Below are positions 22,366-34,815 of a stretch of 64,000 nucleotides of DNA, piece by piece. How positions within the stretch are numbered: the first letter of the stretch is position 1; each line of letters starts with the position of its first letter. This stretch comes from Arion vulgaris. Its lineage: Eukaryota; Mollusca; Gastropoda; Stylommatophora; Arionidae. The position numbers and the translations under genes were made by a program. The notes under the pieces were generated by a model that saw only the letters and a program-made list of their open reading frames with translations, did not search any database and was not told where the DNA came from. Location: the NCBI GenBank assembly GCA_020796225.1, contig CM036762.1, positions 16,842,286-16,906,285 on the forward strand. The letters run 5' to 3'.

Positions 22366-23350
22366 CTTATCCTGCATGCTCCGCTTGGCAAGAAAATATT
22401 GCAAACAGTCATTCTGAAGAGGTGCGTTGTTCCGTAAACTTAAACTCCCATATAAACATTCAGTATTTTTTTGTCAGCGTGTTTTCGAGATACAGATTAG
22501 AATATTCTAAGTCGTTTGCAAAACTTGACGTACTTTTCAACAGTTTCTAACATTGACATTTGTTTTGTGGGTGGCTCCACAATAACAAATGTAGCAAAAC
22601 GAAACTATAAAAAAGATTCTTACCAAAATTCGTGATCATCGTTACCGACCGATATAAAATCATCCACTTGACATACATTCTTGATTTTTACATTTTAATA
22701 TAGGTAAATGACGACCTTCAAAATATTTTTGCCCACCCAAATCTTCAGTTCTGTAAGATGTTTATTATATGTTATTACTAAAATTGCAGCAATGTTGATA
22801 TGGTATACTTGTCGAAATTTTACAGTACGATTGTCAAGTTTGTCTATAACTAAGCATTTCCGTGTTTCACATGCAATTCAGTGCTGGTCAAAATCGGGAA
22901 TCTCGTGTAATTAATCAGTTCACAATGTTTCCTACCGACTGTCATTGGCGTATGTACGCAACATTTACTTTCATTTATAGAAGTGGAAGGTATCATTTGC
23001 TCACTATGTCACCTTTCTTTTTATAATATGTAATAGGAATACGCCTTTGCAATCATTCGCCACCATTTGGTGTATTACTGTAAGTTTTAAACTTTGATGA
23101 TCATTTTGTTGTGCTTATGCAAAATTATATAACAAAAACGTTTTTTGCATCAACTAAGCTACCTACCAATTAGTTAAACATGTATTCGTAAGGTCGTGAG
23201 ATATATAAAACTGCTTGCAAAACATCACTGGTATGCATCCGGTAGATTTCGTACAAATTAAACTTTAGTATGATCACGAATTTTAGAACGAACTAAAATA
23301 AATCTACCTTACAATGTGTCTTCGGTTCTACATATACCTCATTTGTGCTG
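22366..23350. other. About 1 kb without recognised features
   Basis: AT-rich, apparently single-copy within the window; no coding motif seen on either strand. Confidence 0.5.
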
Positions 23351-23356
23351 ATTTGC

Positions 23357-23955
23357 ATTAAAGACACTTCTCTAAAGTTGCATTTAGAAAAGACACTTCT
23401 CTAACGTTGCGTGTAGTAAAGACACTTCTCTCTCTAAAGTTGCATGGGTAAAGACACTTTTCTAAAATTGATTGTAGTAAAGACACTTCCAAGTTGCATG
23501 TAGAAAAGACACTTCTCAAAGTTGCATGTAGTAAAGAAACTCTCTAAAGTTGCTTATGTAAAGACACTTCTCTAAAGTTGTGTATAATAAAGACACTTAT
23601 CTAAAGTTGCATATAGTAAAGATACTTCTCTAAAGTTTCGTGTAGTAAAGAAATGTCTCTAAAGGTGCGTGTAGTAAAGACACTTCTCTCTCTAAAGTTG
23701 CGTGTAGTAAAGACACTTCTCTAAAGTTGCATGTAGTAAAGACACTTCTCTCTCTGAATTTTCTTGTAGTAAAGACACTTCTCTCTCTAAAGTTGCATGT
23801 AGTAAAGACACTTCTCTAAAGTTGCATGTAGTAAAGAAACTTCTCTAAAGTTGCTTGTAGTAAAGACACTTCTCTAAAGTTGCATGTAGTAAAGAAACTT
23901 CTCTAAAGTTGCGTGTAGTAAAGACACTTCTCTAAAGTTGCATGTAGTAAAATTC
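23357..23955. repeat. 29-bp minisatellite, about 20 copies
   Basis: Unit AAAGACACTTCTCTAAAGTTG + CATGTAGT, with CTCTCT insertions of four bases in some copies. Left copies are more diverged than right ones. Confidence 0.95.
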
Positions 23956-24317
23956 TCTAGCGTCTTTTCAAGATGTCAAAATGCCCAGAAAGAGAAAATC
24001 TGAAGTAAACTGGAAGGCAAACACTGGATATGAATTATGGAAAACTGCGTTAAAAGTCTCAACAGAACAGACCAGGTTATTATACTTTGCCTACGTACCG
24101 GACACTGCAAATTCAACACACATATGCACCTTTCCTAAGTCAAACAGTTCTCACCAGCCAAGAAGCGGAACAGGTACCGGAGCAAGTCATGTAAGACTCT
24201 TCTCTCTTGGGGGAGCTTAGAAGCAACACGTGGCCTCATCCAGTTGACCTAAAAACTAGATAATAAAAATAGATTTATCTTCTTCCATTGTACCTCAGTG
24301 GGGTGTTGGGTGGAGGA

Positions 24318-24512
24318 GGGATGTAAGCAGGGCCGTGCGGTATATGTTCTCAGTATGATGCAAGCAGGGCCGTGCGGTATATGTTCTCAGTATGATGCAA
24401 GCAGGGCCGTGCGGTATATGTTCTCAGTATGATGCAAGCAGGGCCGTGCGGTATATGTTCTCAGTATGATGCAAGCAGGGCCGTGCGGTATATGTTCTCA
24501 GTATGATGCAAG
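24318..24512. repeat. 37-bp minisatellite, 5 copies
   Basis: Near-identical units containing GATGCAAGCAGGGCCGTGCG and GTATATGTTCTCAGTAT. Very high identity points to a recent expansion. Confidence 0.95.
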
Positions 24513-24689
24513 TCTTCGAAATGGATCCCCTTAAATGTGTTTTTCTTTAAAATAACCTTCAACTGTGATTTTGATTTCGCTGCTTATGCCGCCTCCCTTA
24601 CGGTGCCGCCTGATGCGACCGCATCTCTGTATCATAGCACGGCACGGCTCTGGATGTAAGTGTCGTCTGGGACTCTTGTCTATTGCACT

Positions 24690-24880
24690 TTGTAAGTTGG
24701 TATTAAGGTACAGAGGTTTCAAGAAAGAGAGAACGACATAGGAATACCCCAAAACGAACTTTGCTGAGAAAGGCAAGAAATATCGGTCTCAGTTCTATGG
24801 AGAAGATTGAGCAAGTTACCCAGGATAGAGTGTTATGGAAAAATTGTTTTCAGGCCCCATGTAACGTGTAACAGTACAAG
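24690..24880 (+). mobile_element. LINE 3' fragment
   Basis: Related to 19950-20100: CCCCAAAACGAACTTTGCTG, then GATTGAGCAAGTTACCCAGG. Degenerate. Confidence 0.55.
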
Positions 24881-25074
24881 ATGAATTATTATTAAGTTAG
24901 TATTAATTTCTTTAAAGTTGTTCTTGATGCCACCACTCCATCTTTTCGTGGTCTTCATTTGATCTATATTCATTGTATTTTTTTCAATTTGATTCTTTCG
25001 GTTGACAATACCATATCATTCTTGTCTAGTGACCAAACCATTTAATATGTTGTTCTTTATTGAATTGAATGACA

Positions 25075-25440
25075 CGAAACGATTTAAAATTGGCACAACT
25101 AGCCTGTGCCCCTGCAAAATGGCAGACATGACGGCAGAACATGTCTTGCAAGACTGTCAACAGTTAGCAGGTATAAGGAAAGAGTCATGGCACAACAACA
25201 GAGCTTCGCGAAAAGCTGTACGGAGGAACAGAGTCTCTAAAACAACAGTAAAATTCATGATAAAAGTTGGTCCATCAGTCTAGGCCGGAACGCAAGAGAG
25301 AAGAGGAGATACATGACCTCATGAACGAAGCTTACAGAGCAAACTATGGTGAACTCTCGAGGAACTCCAACTGACATACAGCTTCATAGCGGCAACCCAT
25401 CTCATGGTTTGACAGCATCAGAAACGACACAAAGAAGAAG
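25075..25440 (+). mobile_element. LINE-A-type 3' end with (GAA)n tail
   Basis: The plus strand encodes the C-terminal zinc-binding block FKIGTTSLCPCKMADMTAEH + VLQDC, matching the Cys-Cys-His-Cys pattern of LINE-A, then a non-coding 3' part and AAGAAGAAGACGAA. Confidence 0.8.
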
Positions 25441-25639
25441 ACGAATTAAATGACTAGTTTCATTTGTGTTTTTATTTAATTACTTAGTTTCTAATTATAT
25501 ATCTCATTGTTACTTCTGCATAAAAAACATCTCTGTTGTTATTAATTATCCGCTCATTAGCTGCTGTGAGCGACCATGGTTAACATTGAGGGCAAATATT
25601 GACCAATAACTAAGTCTTATAAGATTTAATACAGTATTT

Positions 25640-26056
25640 CCAGATAATTTGTATGTGTCAGGATGTAAAACAAATAGCAGTCAAATAAAATATCATACAG
25701 AATAATCTGTATGTCAGAGATGTGTAAAACAAATAGCAGTCAATAAAATATCATACAGAATAATCTATGATGTCAGGGATATGTAAAACAAATAGCAGTC
25801 AAATAAAATATCATACAGAATAATCTGTATGTGTCAGGAGATGTAAAACAAATAGTCAAATAAATATCATACAGAATAATCTGTATGTGCAGAGGATGTT
25901 AAAACAAATAGCAGTCAATAAATATCATACAGAATAATCTGTATGTGTCAGGGGATGTGTAAAACAAATAGCAGTCAAATAAAATATCATACAGAATAAT
26001 CTGTATGTGTCAGGATATTAAAAACAAATAGCGTAATAAATATCATCAGAATATTT
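25640..26056. repeat. ~59-bp minisatellite, 7 copies
   Basis: Unit contains TGTAAAACAAATAGCAGTCA and ATATCATACAGAATAATCTG. Copies differ mainly by missing single bases, unlike the substitution pattern in older arrays. Confidence 0.92.
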
Positions 26057-26139
26057 AAAAAACAAAAAAACAACACATCACGCGTTAATATGGCGCGATC
26101 GCTATAACGACAACAATAGCGATAATAATAAATAATAAA

Positions 26140-26312
26140 GGTGCACTAAACATAACGATTGCGAGTTAACATGAAGATTGACTAAACATAACTATTGCAG
26201 TTAACATAAACATTGTCTAAACATGACGATTGTAGATAGCATAAAGATTGCGCTAAACATAACGATTGCAGTTAACATGAAGATTGCACTAAACATAACG
26301 ATTGCGGTAAAG
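26140..26312. repeat. ~37-bp minisatellite, 5 copies
   Basis: Unit CTAAACATAACGATTGCAGT followed by TAACATGAAGATTGCA, moderately diverged. Confidence 0.88.
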
Positions 26313-26397
26313 TATGTAAGCAGGCCAATGGAATGGGAATTAGGTGCCACATCTTATTATCCTCCACCAGATTAGTGACTATTTACGAAATTAGATT

Positions 26398-26672
26398 TTT
26401 GTTAAAAGTATGTTTAAAATAATATATTTTTGTTAAAAGTATGTTTAAAATAATATATTTTTGTTAAAAGTATAAATGACTTTTAATAAAGGACTTTTGT
26501 TAAAAGTATATTTAAAATAATATATTTTTGTTAAAAGTATATTTAAAATAATATATTTTTGTTAAAAGTATGTTTAAAATAAAGGATTTTTGTTAAAAGT
26601 ATGTTTAAAATAAGAAATGTTTGTTAAAAGTATGTTTAAAATAAAGGATTTTTGTTAAAAGTATGTTAGATA
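26398..26672. repeat. ~30-bp AT-rich minisatellite, 9 copies
   Basis: Unit TTTTTGTTAAAAGTATGTTT followed by AAAATAATATA. Confidence 0.92.
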
Positions 26673-26692
26673 ATTTATTTATTTTTTGTTCC

Positions 26693-26948
26693 TCTTCTTC
26701 TTCAAACGCTCCATATCGACCCCGTGTTAATCGCTCTGTGTGATTTGTATGTAATCTGAGCCTAAGAGCGATTTACGTTGTTCCAATTATTCACCTACAA
26801 GTAGGCCAGCACATCCGATTTCTGCGATTTTATTTACTAAGGTAGCTTTCCTAAGTCCTACATCAGTCGACTCTTACGACATGTCTTGTAGGTCTGAGTG
26901 GTACTATTATTTGCTTCCTTTAGGGTCCGGCACCACACGGGCAAGATT
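26693..26948 (-). mobile_element. SINE-E copy with (GAA)n tail
   Basis: Reverse copy: CCTCTTCTTCTTCAAACGCT, CATATCGACCCCGTGTTAAT, GACTCTTACGACATGTCTTG and GGTCCGGCACCACACGGGC. Confidence 0.78.
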
Positions 26949-27062
26949 TTATTTAAAAGCCGATGTTCTTGTGGGGAATTAGCATGTGTATTCCACGGCC
27001 TACAAAATATGAATCTAATATGAAATGTGGGTGTGTGAAGATTATGATGATAGAGGAAATAT

Positions 27063-30000
27063 ACTTACTTACTTACTTAATCCCGTCATGCCTAGTGACA
27101 CATGGGGCTTCAGAAAGGACTTTCCATGCTCTCCTGTCCTGTGCAACCTTCAGCGCAGAGCCCCACGTCAGAGATGCGGTGTCCAGTTCCTCTTCCATCA
27201 TACGCCTCCATGTTGTCCGTGGTCTGCCTTTCTTTCTCTTTCCTTCTGGTGTCCAAGTGAGAGCTACCCTTGCAGGCATTTCTTGTCTCATTCTCATAAC
27301 ATGTCCGAGCCATTTCCATCTTCTTTTTTTTGAGTATGTCATTCATTGCCTCTTGTCTTGTATCTTGGAGTAGTTGGTTACTGGATATTTTTACTGGCCA
27401 AAAGATTCCCAAGATTCTGCGAAGACAAGAGTGGTGGAAAACTGACAGCCTGCTAGTATCTCCTTTGGTCATCCTCCAACACTCGATCCGTAAAGCAAAA
27501 CTGGCAAAACAATGCTTTATAGAGTTTAAGCTTTGTGGTCCTATTGTAGATTTTGGACTTTCATACTGGTTTCATTCTGGCAAAAGCGGTTCTGGACTTA
27601 CTTAGACGTGATTTTATATCTTCCTCTGTGCCACCATTTAGTGTCAGTACGCTACCAAGATATGTAAACTGCTCAACCCTTTCCAGTGTTTCATTTTCTA
27701 ACATTACTGGTTGTTGGATTTCACTGTTTTATAATTTTTTTTTTTTTCTGTGTTTGTTTTGAGGCCTACTGTCTTTGCCGTGCTGTGAAGTATTGTACTT
27801 TTCTCTTGTATATGTTCATATTTGTGTAACACAGGCTATATCATCTGCAAAGTCCAGATCCTCAAGCATATCGAAAGGGGTCCATCTTATTCCTCTTGTA
27901 TATGTTCATATTTGTGTGACACCAGGGTATATCATCTGCAAAGTCCAGATCCTCAAGCATATCGAAAGAGGTCCATCTTATTCCTCTTGTATATGTTCAT
28001 ATTTGTGTGACACCAGGGCTATATCATCTGCAAAGTCCAGATCCTCAAGCATATCGAAAGGGGTCCATCTTATTCATCTTGGTGCTTGTTGTTTTATGGC
28101 ATTTTTTAGCACCCAGCCAATTATAATACTAAACAAAAGAGAGGACATTACGCATCCCTGTCTTACACTTTTACTGGGAATGTTTTTTTGGGAATTTTTT
28201 AGGTTGCAGGAGAAATCTTATAGAAGAGGGCTGTGATGTTGACAAGCTTCTGGTACGCTGTATTGTCTCAGTATCTTCCATAGGCTGTCTCTGTGGACGC
28301 TGTCGAATGCCTTTTCAAAATCTATGAAGTTGATGTATATAGTCCTTTGCCACTACATTGTTCTAAAATGTTACGCAGGGTAAATATATGTTCATTTGTT
28401 CCCTCTTCCTTTCCTAAATCCTGCTTGCTCCATTCGTAGACACTTATCTATTGCTTCTTGTATTCGCATTATGATAATTTGCAGAATATCTTACTTGGGA
28501 TTGAAAGCAAGGGATTCCTTCCAGTTATTGCAATCTGTTAGATCTCCTTTCTTGGGGATTTTACTACAGTACTCCCTAGTCCAACCCTTAGGCAATTCTT
28601 CTTTCTTCCCAGATATCTGCAAACAATGGCTCTAATATGTTTGCAGCTAAGATGGAATCGATCTTGAAAAGCTCTGCTGTCATTTCATCATTTCCAGGTG
28701 CTTTGTTGTTTCTAGGATCCAATAGCTTTTACTATTTCTGCTTTTCTGGCAATTTGAGGTTGATATCAATATCCTGTGCGGCCGGTGGAATACCCTGGAT
28801 GTTCAGGATCAGGTCTGTTTAGTACATCTTCAAAGTGGGATGTCCATCTCATATCCTGCTCCTGCTCTGTTGTCAACAGTTGTCCTAGACTGTTTCTGAC
28901 TGGCATGTTATGGCTGTGTCTTTTACCTCCGCATAATTGTTTGGTAATCTTGTACAGTGTGTGCAGATCATATACTTTAGCAGCCTTTTCTGCTATTTCT
29001 GCTGTCTTTTCCATAATTTTTCTCTTGTCTGTTCTAGCACTTCTTTTTACCATTTTGTTTAGTTCTGTATATTCTTCTCTTGCCTTATCTTTTTGACGTT
29101 CTGATCTAATGCTATTGATGAGATTTTTTCTCATTTCGCTTTTGGATGTATTCTAAGGTCTGGCCACTTATCCACTTTTTATGTTGTCCTTTACAGGTTC
29201 CCAGTACACTACTGCTAACTATTTTATATGTGCCTTTGATCGCATTCCATTTTTCTTGGATACTTTCAGTTGGTGTTGTGTCTGACTGCTCTGACAGGAT
29301 TTGAAATCTGTTCTTTAGTTCCACTATATATTTTGTAGAAATCTCTCTATCTTTTAATAGGTTAACATTAAAGTATTCTGTTCTTGTCTTGGCTTGTATA
29401 TATGTTTTCTTGAGTTTGAGTCTGATCATGGCAACGACATGTGGTGGTCGCTGCCCACCTCAGCCTCTTTTCCCCTTTACATCAAGTAATGTCTTTCGCC
29501 ATTTACTGTTGATCATAAAGTGGTCTATCTGGTTTTCATCTCTTCCATTTGGGGATATCCATTTGTACTTGTGTATGGTCCTGTGTGGAAACAATGTGCC
29601 TCCTATGATCAGTCTGTTTTCTAGACAAAATTGCTCAACATTTCTCCATTTTCATTTGCAGTGCCACATCCTTCTTTCCCCATTATTGCTTCTCTGTGTC
29701 TGTTATTGTTGCCAACTTTTGTGTTTAGGTCTCCCATTATGCACAAAACGTCCTGAGCTGGAACCTTGTCCACTATTTCCTGTAACCTTCTATAAAATGT
29801 GTTTTTGTCCTCTTCTTTGGCTTCGTTAGTGGGTGCATAGCATTGAATGATAGTTGGGCTTCTTGTTTCCCATTAAATCGGGCTTTCAACAATCTTTCAT
29901 TAATCGGGTGCCACTCTAAGAGATGTTTATTCAACCCTTTCCTTATTATTAGTGCAACTCCTGCTGAATGATTCCCCGTCTCTTTCCTGAGTACAAGATG

Positions 30001-30480
30001 GTTTCTGTTCTAGTTGTCGTCTGTCCAAAGCCTGTCCGTCTACTTTCGCTGACCCCTAGAAAGTGTAATTTATAGTGTTGCATCTCTTTTACCACCTGTG
30101 CTGTCTTTGTGGTCTCGAACATTGTTCTGACGTTCCAGAATCCTATTCTTAGTTTAGATTTGACATCCAGCAGACTTGAATTCCCAGCGTGGGCTTCTTA
30201 CGGCTTTCACCCATACTGTTCATACTGACAGTGTACTCTGTCTCAAGACCGCTGGACATCGAGAGCATTTTTTCCTTTCAAGTTTCTGTAACATTTTTCT
30301 TTTTATGGGGCAGAGTTGTTAGCACTGCGCCCAACCCCAACCTGGAGGACCAGGAGGCCACATTTAGTCTGACCTCTCACCTTGGACCTGTCCGGCATGG
30401 GCAACCCCTTTCCCGGAACAGAACGTTCCTGTCGGCATAGCTTTCTGGATCATTGAGGTACGCAGCCTTTCCCCACCACT
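27063..30480 (-). mobile_element. LINE-C: near full-length, dead EN-RT retrotransposon
   Basis: About 3.4 kb on the minus strand. Order from its 5' end: a G/C-rich leader (30480-30190); endonuclease start FWNVRTMFE near 30150; endonuclease blocks with CYAPTNEA and GDLNTKVG around 29850-29720 and GSDHH near 29440; linker and N-terminal RT (29430-28770); RT blocks FIDFEKAFDSVHRDSLW near 28330 and GCVMSSLLFSIIIGW near 28150; catalytic LEDLDFADDIALVSH near 28050, triplicated; C-terminal RRWKWLGHVMRM and RKKGRPRTTWRRM at 27342-27200. The 3' tail is (TAAG)n at 27063-27080. Several stops and frameshifts make it inactive. A second 3' end with the same tail is at 38435. Confidence 0.9.
27803..28074 (-). 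repeat. 91-bp triplication covering LINE-C FADD motif
   Basis: Three tandem copies (starts 27803, 27893, 27984). On the minus strand each unit encodes the RT catalytic motif LDFADDIALVSH and about ten residues on either side. The unit is 90 or 91 bases, so only one of the three is in frame with the flanking RT. Confidence 0.93.
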
Positions 30481-30739
30481 ACAAGGTAATGGCCTCATGG
30501 GGTGGGGGGAGAGGAATATAGAATGCGTTTAATTATCCTAGTTCACCGGGACCAAGGCACGCAGGTAATTTGCAGACTCATTTACAATTTATCTAGGTCC
30601 GGCTTGTCAAGAATGTTAATGAAGAACAATAAACTCGATGAAAAACTTGTTTGTAATACAGTATCAATTAAAATAAACGTGGGTTGGAATGCTAGTGAAA
30701 CTTAGCCGTTGACAGGAAAGCGGGTTTAAATGGTTTTTT

Positions 30740-30890
30740 AGCCGAAGGATTGACTTCATTGACTGGGTTTTACCCCATATGGCTCGTCCTCTCCACAGAA
30801 ATGACACGCCACCTGTCGAGAGTATTGCACACAGCACGAACTCCGTCGCTCCAGCAACAATCCTAGGGTTTCTAGAAAAACTGCACCCGT
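30740..30890 (-). mobile_element. SINE-A copy, truncated
   Basis: Reverse SINE-A body and 3' part: GGATTGACTTCATTGACTGG, CATATGGCTCGTCCTCTCC, CGAGAGTATTGCACACAGCA. This is a good single-copy reference for the 64-base satellite unit at 1-2150. The tRNA-like head is replaced by the microsatellite that follows. Confidence 0.85.
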
Positions 30891-30998
30891 GGGAAATACC
30901 TACCTACCACCACCACCTACCTACCTACCTACCTACCATCTATCTATCAATATCTATCTATCTATCCATCCATCCATCCATCCATCCATCCATCTATC

Positions 30999-31029
<31 letters not shown>

Positions 31030-31035
31030 CTCGCC
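30890..31035. repeat. (CTAC)n/(CTAT)n/(CATC)n microsatellite
   Basis: Compound tetranucleotide run, about 145 bases. Confidence 0.97.
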
Positions 31036-31199
31036 TTTATCTCCGGATGAGAAATGAACACTCAACCAACTCATGTCAAGTCTGTTGTCTGTCCCTAGGT
31101 GGATGATTGAATTGGTTGTCCACTCTTGCCGTTAAGCGTAGGAGTGGAAGCTTTAATTTACGTTCGAGGACCAGATGGGTCGCCCTTATGTTATATCCA

Positions 31200-31870
31200 T
31201 GTTGTTTTTTTTTTAGTGTGGTCTTGATATTGTCTATCCATCTTTTTTTTTTGGTCTTTCCTTAGCTCTAGTACCTGATGTTTTTATTGTATGCTGTTAT
31301 TGTGGTTGGTTGTATTCAATTCTCATTAAATGTTCAAACCACTGCATTTGTTGTCTTTCAATGTATTCTGTGCATGAAATTATGCCCACACTGCCTCTGA
31401 TGTCCTCATTTTGTAGTCTATCTTCCTGATGACCCCACTGCCTTCCTCAAGCATTTCATTTCACGCGTGGTGATCTTTCTGTGTTGTGTTGCTGTTAGAG
31501 ATTAAGTTTGGCACTGGTTACAAAGTTTTTGTAGGAAAATACTTTTATCAGTGGCGGCTTGATTATGGGCCAGTGGGGCTGGCCCCACCAAAAAAAATGT
31601 ATAACGTGTATTTATTATTTTATAAATTAAAATATAGCAAACCAAAACCATGATTTATCTGGAAAAAAATGTCTGGCCCCACCAACAAAAATGATCACGA
31701 GCCGCCACTGCTTTTTATCATCTGTCTTTCCACTTCTATTTTGATCTTTGGTTGTTGTAGTAATGGTGCCAGCTGGTAGGTCGCTGCATTTGCTTTTTGG
31801 CATCTTCATATCAAATCTTCCTATCTTTATCTATTTCTTGTAGCTCCTTCCATATCTATCGTACATCATT
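31200..31870 (-). mobile_element. LINE fragment split by a MITE
   Basis: The minus strand shows the LINE C-terminal style (SNTTQKDHHAWNEMLEEGSG near 31480) on one side of the MITE and RT-like coding on the other side up to about 31870. Degenerate. Confidence 0.6.
31549..31710 (-). mobile_element. hAT-like MITE, copy 2
   Basis: Ends CAGTGGCGGCT and ACGAGCCGCCACTG; the body is in reverse orientation relative to copy 1. Flanks ACTTTTAT and CTTTTTAT are an imperfect 8-base duplication. Confidence 0.88.
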
Positions 31871-32490
31871 AATCTGTCTTCAAATCTCTTCTCCTCGAGT
31901 TTTTTTTATATCCATCTCGTCGATTTACTTTGAGGGTTCCAGGCAAATACCCTTCTTGTTTTATACCTAGAGTTTTCTCAAGATGTGCCCTCTCCAGCAC
32001 CTTTCTACCCCTCGTGATTTACTGTAATCTGCCTTACTTTTACACAAGCCTTTGCATTAGTGATGTTAGCATACATTCAGTTCCTCTGTCCTGCCCAGAC
32101 AAAATTTAATTAACATTTGAAGGTTTATTAGTGTAATTGTTTTAGTTGCAATCCATTTTGTTACTCATACAGTAGAACTGTTTTAATGTTGGAATTAAGT
32201 GTTATAATTTTGTTCCTAGATTTAATTTCTTTGAACATGCACACATTTTCCAATGCGATGAAAGTTTTTCTTTCCTTCTGAACTCTTATTTGACACTTTG
32301 TTCGTTCCTTCCTCCTTATCTACATTGCTATTCAAGTATAAGGCATGATTACACCTTTTTGAAGTGGGGCTTTTTGCAAAAGAGATTGGATGTCGTTTTT
32401 TGGTTTTTCTTCATTATCTTGTCTTTCTTCATGAATACCCAACTCTAGTTGTTGTTGATTCCTTTAAGTTTATTTAATGTTAAAGATCTC
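31871..32490. other. No gene recognised
   Basis: T-rich sequence, possibly more decayed LINE on the minus strand, but no motif is firm. Confidence 0.4.
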
Positions 32491-32494
32491 GTGT

Positions 32495-32840
32495 TATATC
32501 CACAAATGATATAAGAACTGTTTACACAGTGTCAACAAGAGAATATGAATACACACATCCAAAAGAGACGCTGGAGATGGATCAGACATGTGATACGCAT
32601 GCATATAAACTCCAAAAAATGTCTCTGTGATGGACACCAGAGGGTAAACGAAAACACGGAAGACCCAAAACGACATGAAGGAAAACAGTAGAACCTAAAC
32701 TGACTCACAGGACCTTATTAATCACACCTATGACACAGTACAGAGGATGACCAAGGATAAAGAAAAATGGAGTGCAGTTGTTGTTGTTGCCCTAAGCGCC
32801 AAGGACGGTACAGGCACAAGAAAGAGAGAGAGAGAGAGAG
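32495..32840 (+). mobile_element. LINE 3' end followed by (GA)n
   Basis: Plus-strand translation gives RRWRWIRHVIRM and, after frame breaks, a C-terminal end reading VVVALSAKDGTGTRK, the LINE end typical of EN-RT elements. A (GA)n run at 32823-32842 follows. Confidence 0.72.
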
Positions 32841-33224
32841 AAGCAGAAAATACGCTAACTATATCACATCGTTAGATTAGCTACATTACAGAAAATACTG
32901 TATTAGAGAGCTACAAAACAATACGATTTTTGTCATAGAAAGCAAAGCATATAACCACTCCTTCGACCGGTACGCATCAGAAATAGAAAGAGACGGAGGA
33001 GAACTTAAACAAAACAAATTTAGTCAATTATGGTAACTTGTAATTACACAATCGCACATTGTGTTATAACATTTATAAAACACTTTTCTTTGTTCGACAG
33101 TAGCATGAACTCTTGTTTGGTTAATGTTCTATTTCTTGAGTTGCGTACCTTTGACCATAAGCAGAAGGACAGGAAAAAACTGTCATAGTATAGTAATGCA
33201 TTGTTAAATAATAATAATAGCCTC
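32841..33224. other. No gene recognised
   Basis: AT-rich, no supported feature. Confidence 0.45.
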
Positions 33225-33320
33225 AATTATCGCAAGCGATGATGGCAACAACCTCAGATGTGTGCTGCTGCACTCTCTGATGAGTGCAGAGGTGACTGTA
33301 GAGTCCAATTCTAGAACACA
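33225..33320 (-). mobile_element. LINE-B 3' end fragment (C2H2 region)
   Basis: Matches LINE-B 3' DNA at 16670-16750: GCAAGCGATGATGGCAACAA, GTGCAGAGGTGACTGTAGAG. Confidence 0.8.
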
Positions 33321-33354
33321 AATGCAATGCTAAAGAGTACTTGACGATTTTGAA

Positions 33355-33600
33355 ATGAAAATCGTGGCATATCCTTGACATGATGTTGCCATCAACCACA
33401 GTAAACGAGTCGTCGATTTTCTAGGCACCACTTATACGTTCAGTTATTTGCCATTGCTTTCTGAACTTTGTTGAACTGCAGTTTAAGCAATTTGTTTCGT
33501 GGAATTTTACGGAATTAAAAAAATTGACATCCTAGTTCAGAAAGCAATGGCAAATTACTGAACGCGAATGTCTATATTTTGTCATTCCGTAAAATTGCAC
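33355..33600. mobile_element. Inverted pair of SINE-B core fragments
   Basis: CGTTCAGTTATTTGCCATTG (33452-33471) is the reverse complement of CAATGGCAAATTACTGAACG near 33547. Two SINE-B cores face each other with a spacer of about 70 bases. Confidence 0.8.
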
Positions 33601-33604
33601 GGAA

Positions 33605-33840
33605 ACAAATTTGCTTCCAAACTGCAATTGCCTTGCGTTCTACAGAGTGGGATTCGAATTCGACCGAGTTACATGTGCAATTTTTTCTGGAGATCCATTT
33701 GATTATTGCTTGATCTACGGTGTTCGACCTTTGTACAACACTCTTGGCAGGTGGCGGGTCATTTCTGCCGACAGGGACGGAGTGTTATGGGTAAACCCGG
33801 TGCAATGAAGACCATCCTTCGCTTTAAACCATTTAGATCC
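33605..33840 (+). mobile_element. SINE-A copy, head truncated
   Basis: GTGGGATTCGAATTCGACC (box B), CATGTGCAATTTTTTCTGG, TTGGCAGGTGGCGGGTCATT, CGACAGGGACGGAGTGTTAT, ACCCGGTGCAATGAAG. Confidence 0.82.
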
Positions 33841-33939
33841 AACATATTATTTTAAAGATAACCGCTATGATAGATGTAGCAATTTATTTCCATTAATCTT
33901 TCTTTCCTTTGTCGTCTCACTGCAACCGTATTGTAACCA

Positions 33940-34330
33940 TGTGCCGTGGTAATCTGTTTCTCTTGCGATTCTCGGTTGACTTGAGTGATCTGTTTTCTCA
34001 TTATTATATCTAGCATCAGTCAGATTTCTCTGATTTTGAGTTTTTTTCTGGATAGATCTATATGTTCTCCTTTCTGCCCATGATATACGGAGGACTCTTC
34101 TGTAATACTTAATTTAAAATGTTCTCCCACTGCCTTGTTAAATGTCCATGCTTCACCCCATAATTGCCACTGGGAATATGCATCTCTTAGTATTTTGATC
34201 TGTCTTTTTCTATCAGTTCCATTCCATACTGTTTTAGTTCTTACATTTTTGGTAAAGTCATGTTTGTTCTTTCTGTAATTCCTTCACTCCCATTTCCACC
34301 CAGTAACTGTTGTAAGTTTAATTATTCCGT
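33940..34330 (-). mobile_element. LINE-G fragment
   Basis: Minus-strand translation resembles the LINE-G C-terminal region (YGVKHGHLTRQWENIL; later IYPEKNSKSEKSD), matching 40590-41150 and 61175-61315. Frame breaks. Confidence 0.65.
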
Positions 34331-34457
34331 TATACAAACAACATGTCCAGCAACTAATTGAAATGTTTGCTCTAGAACAGGACGTGTGTCCAAGGTGGAC
34401 TAGTTTATGAATAGTTTCGCATTTTTTGGGCACGACAAGAACGTTTAGAGCAAAACA

Positions 34458-34815
34458 TGGTCTTCTATCTATCTATCTGTCTATCTGTCTGTTTGTCTGC
34501 CTGCATACCTGCCAGCCTGTCTGTCTGTCTACCTATCTACCTATATCTACCTATTTATCTACATACCAGCATACCTACCTGTCTGTCTGTCTATCTGTAT
34601 GTTTGCCTAACTGCCTGTCTGTCTGCTTGTCTGTCCGTCCGTCGTTCTGTACATCCGTCCGTCCGTCTGTCTGTCTGTCTATATATCTATCTATCTGTCT
34701 ATCTGTCTGTCTACCTGTCTGTCTGTCTGTCTGTCTGTCTGTCCATCTATCTATTTGTTTGTCTGTCTGTCGGTCGGTCGGTCTATCTAATCTACATGTC
34801 CATCTGTCTGTCAAT
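34458..34815. repeat. (CTGT)n/(CTAT)n microsatellite
   Basis: About 360 bases of CTGT, CTAT, CCGT and CTAC tetranucleotides. Open frames on both strands are a composition effect. Confidence 0.97.

Noticed and set aside
23981..24220. 79-codon frame starting MPRKRKSEVNWK
   Set aside because: Begins at the edge of the 29-bp minisatellite, has no recognisable domain and no splice context.
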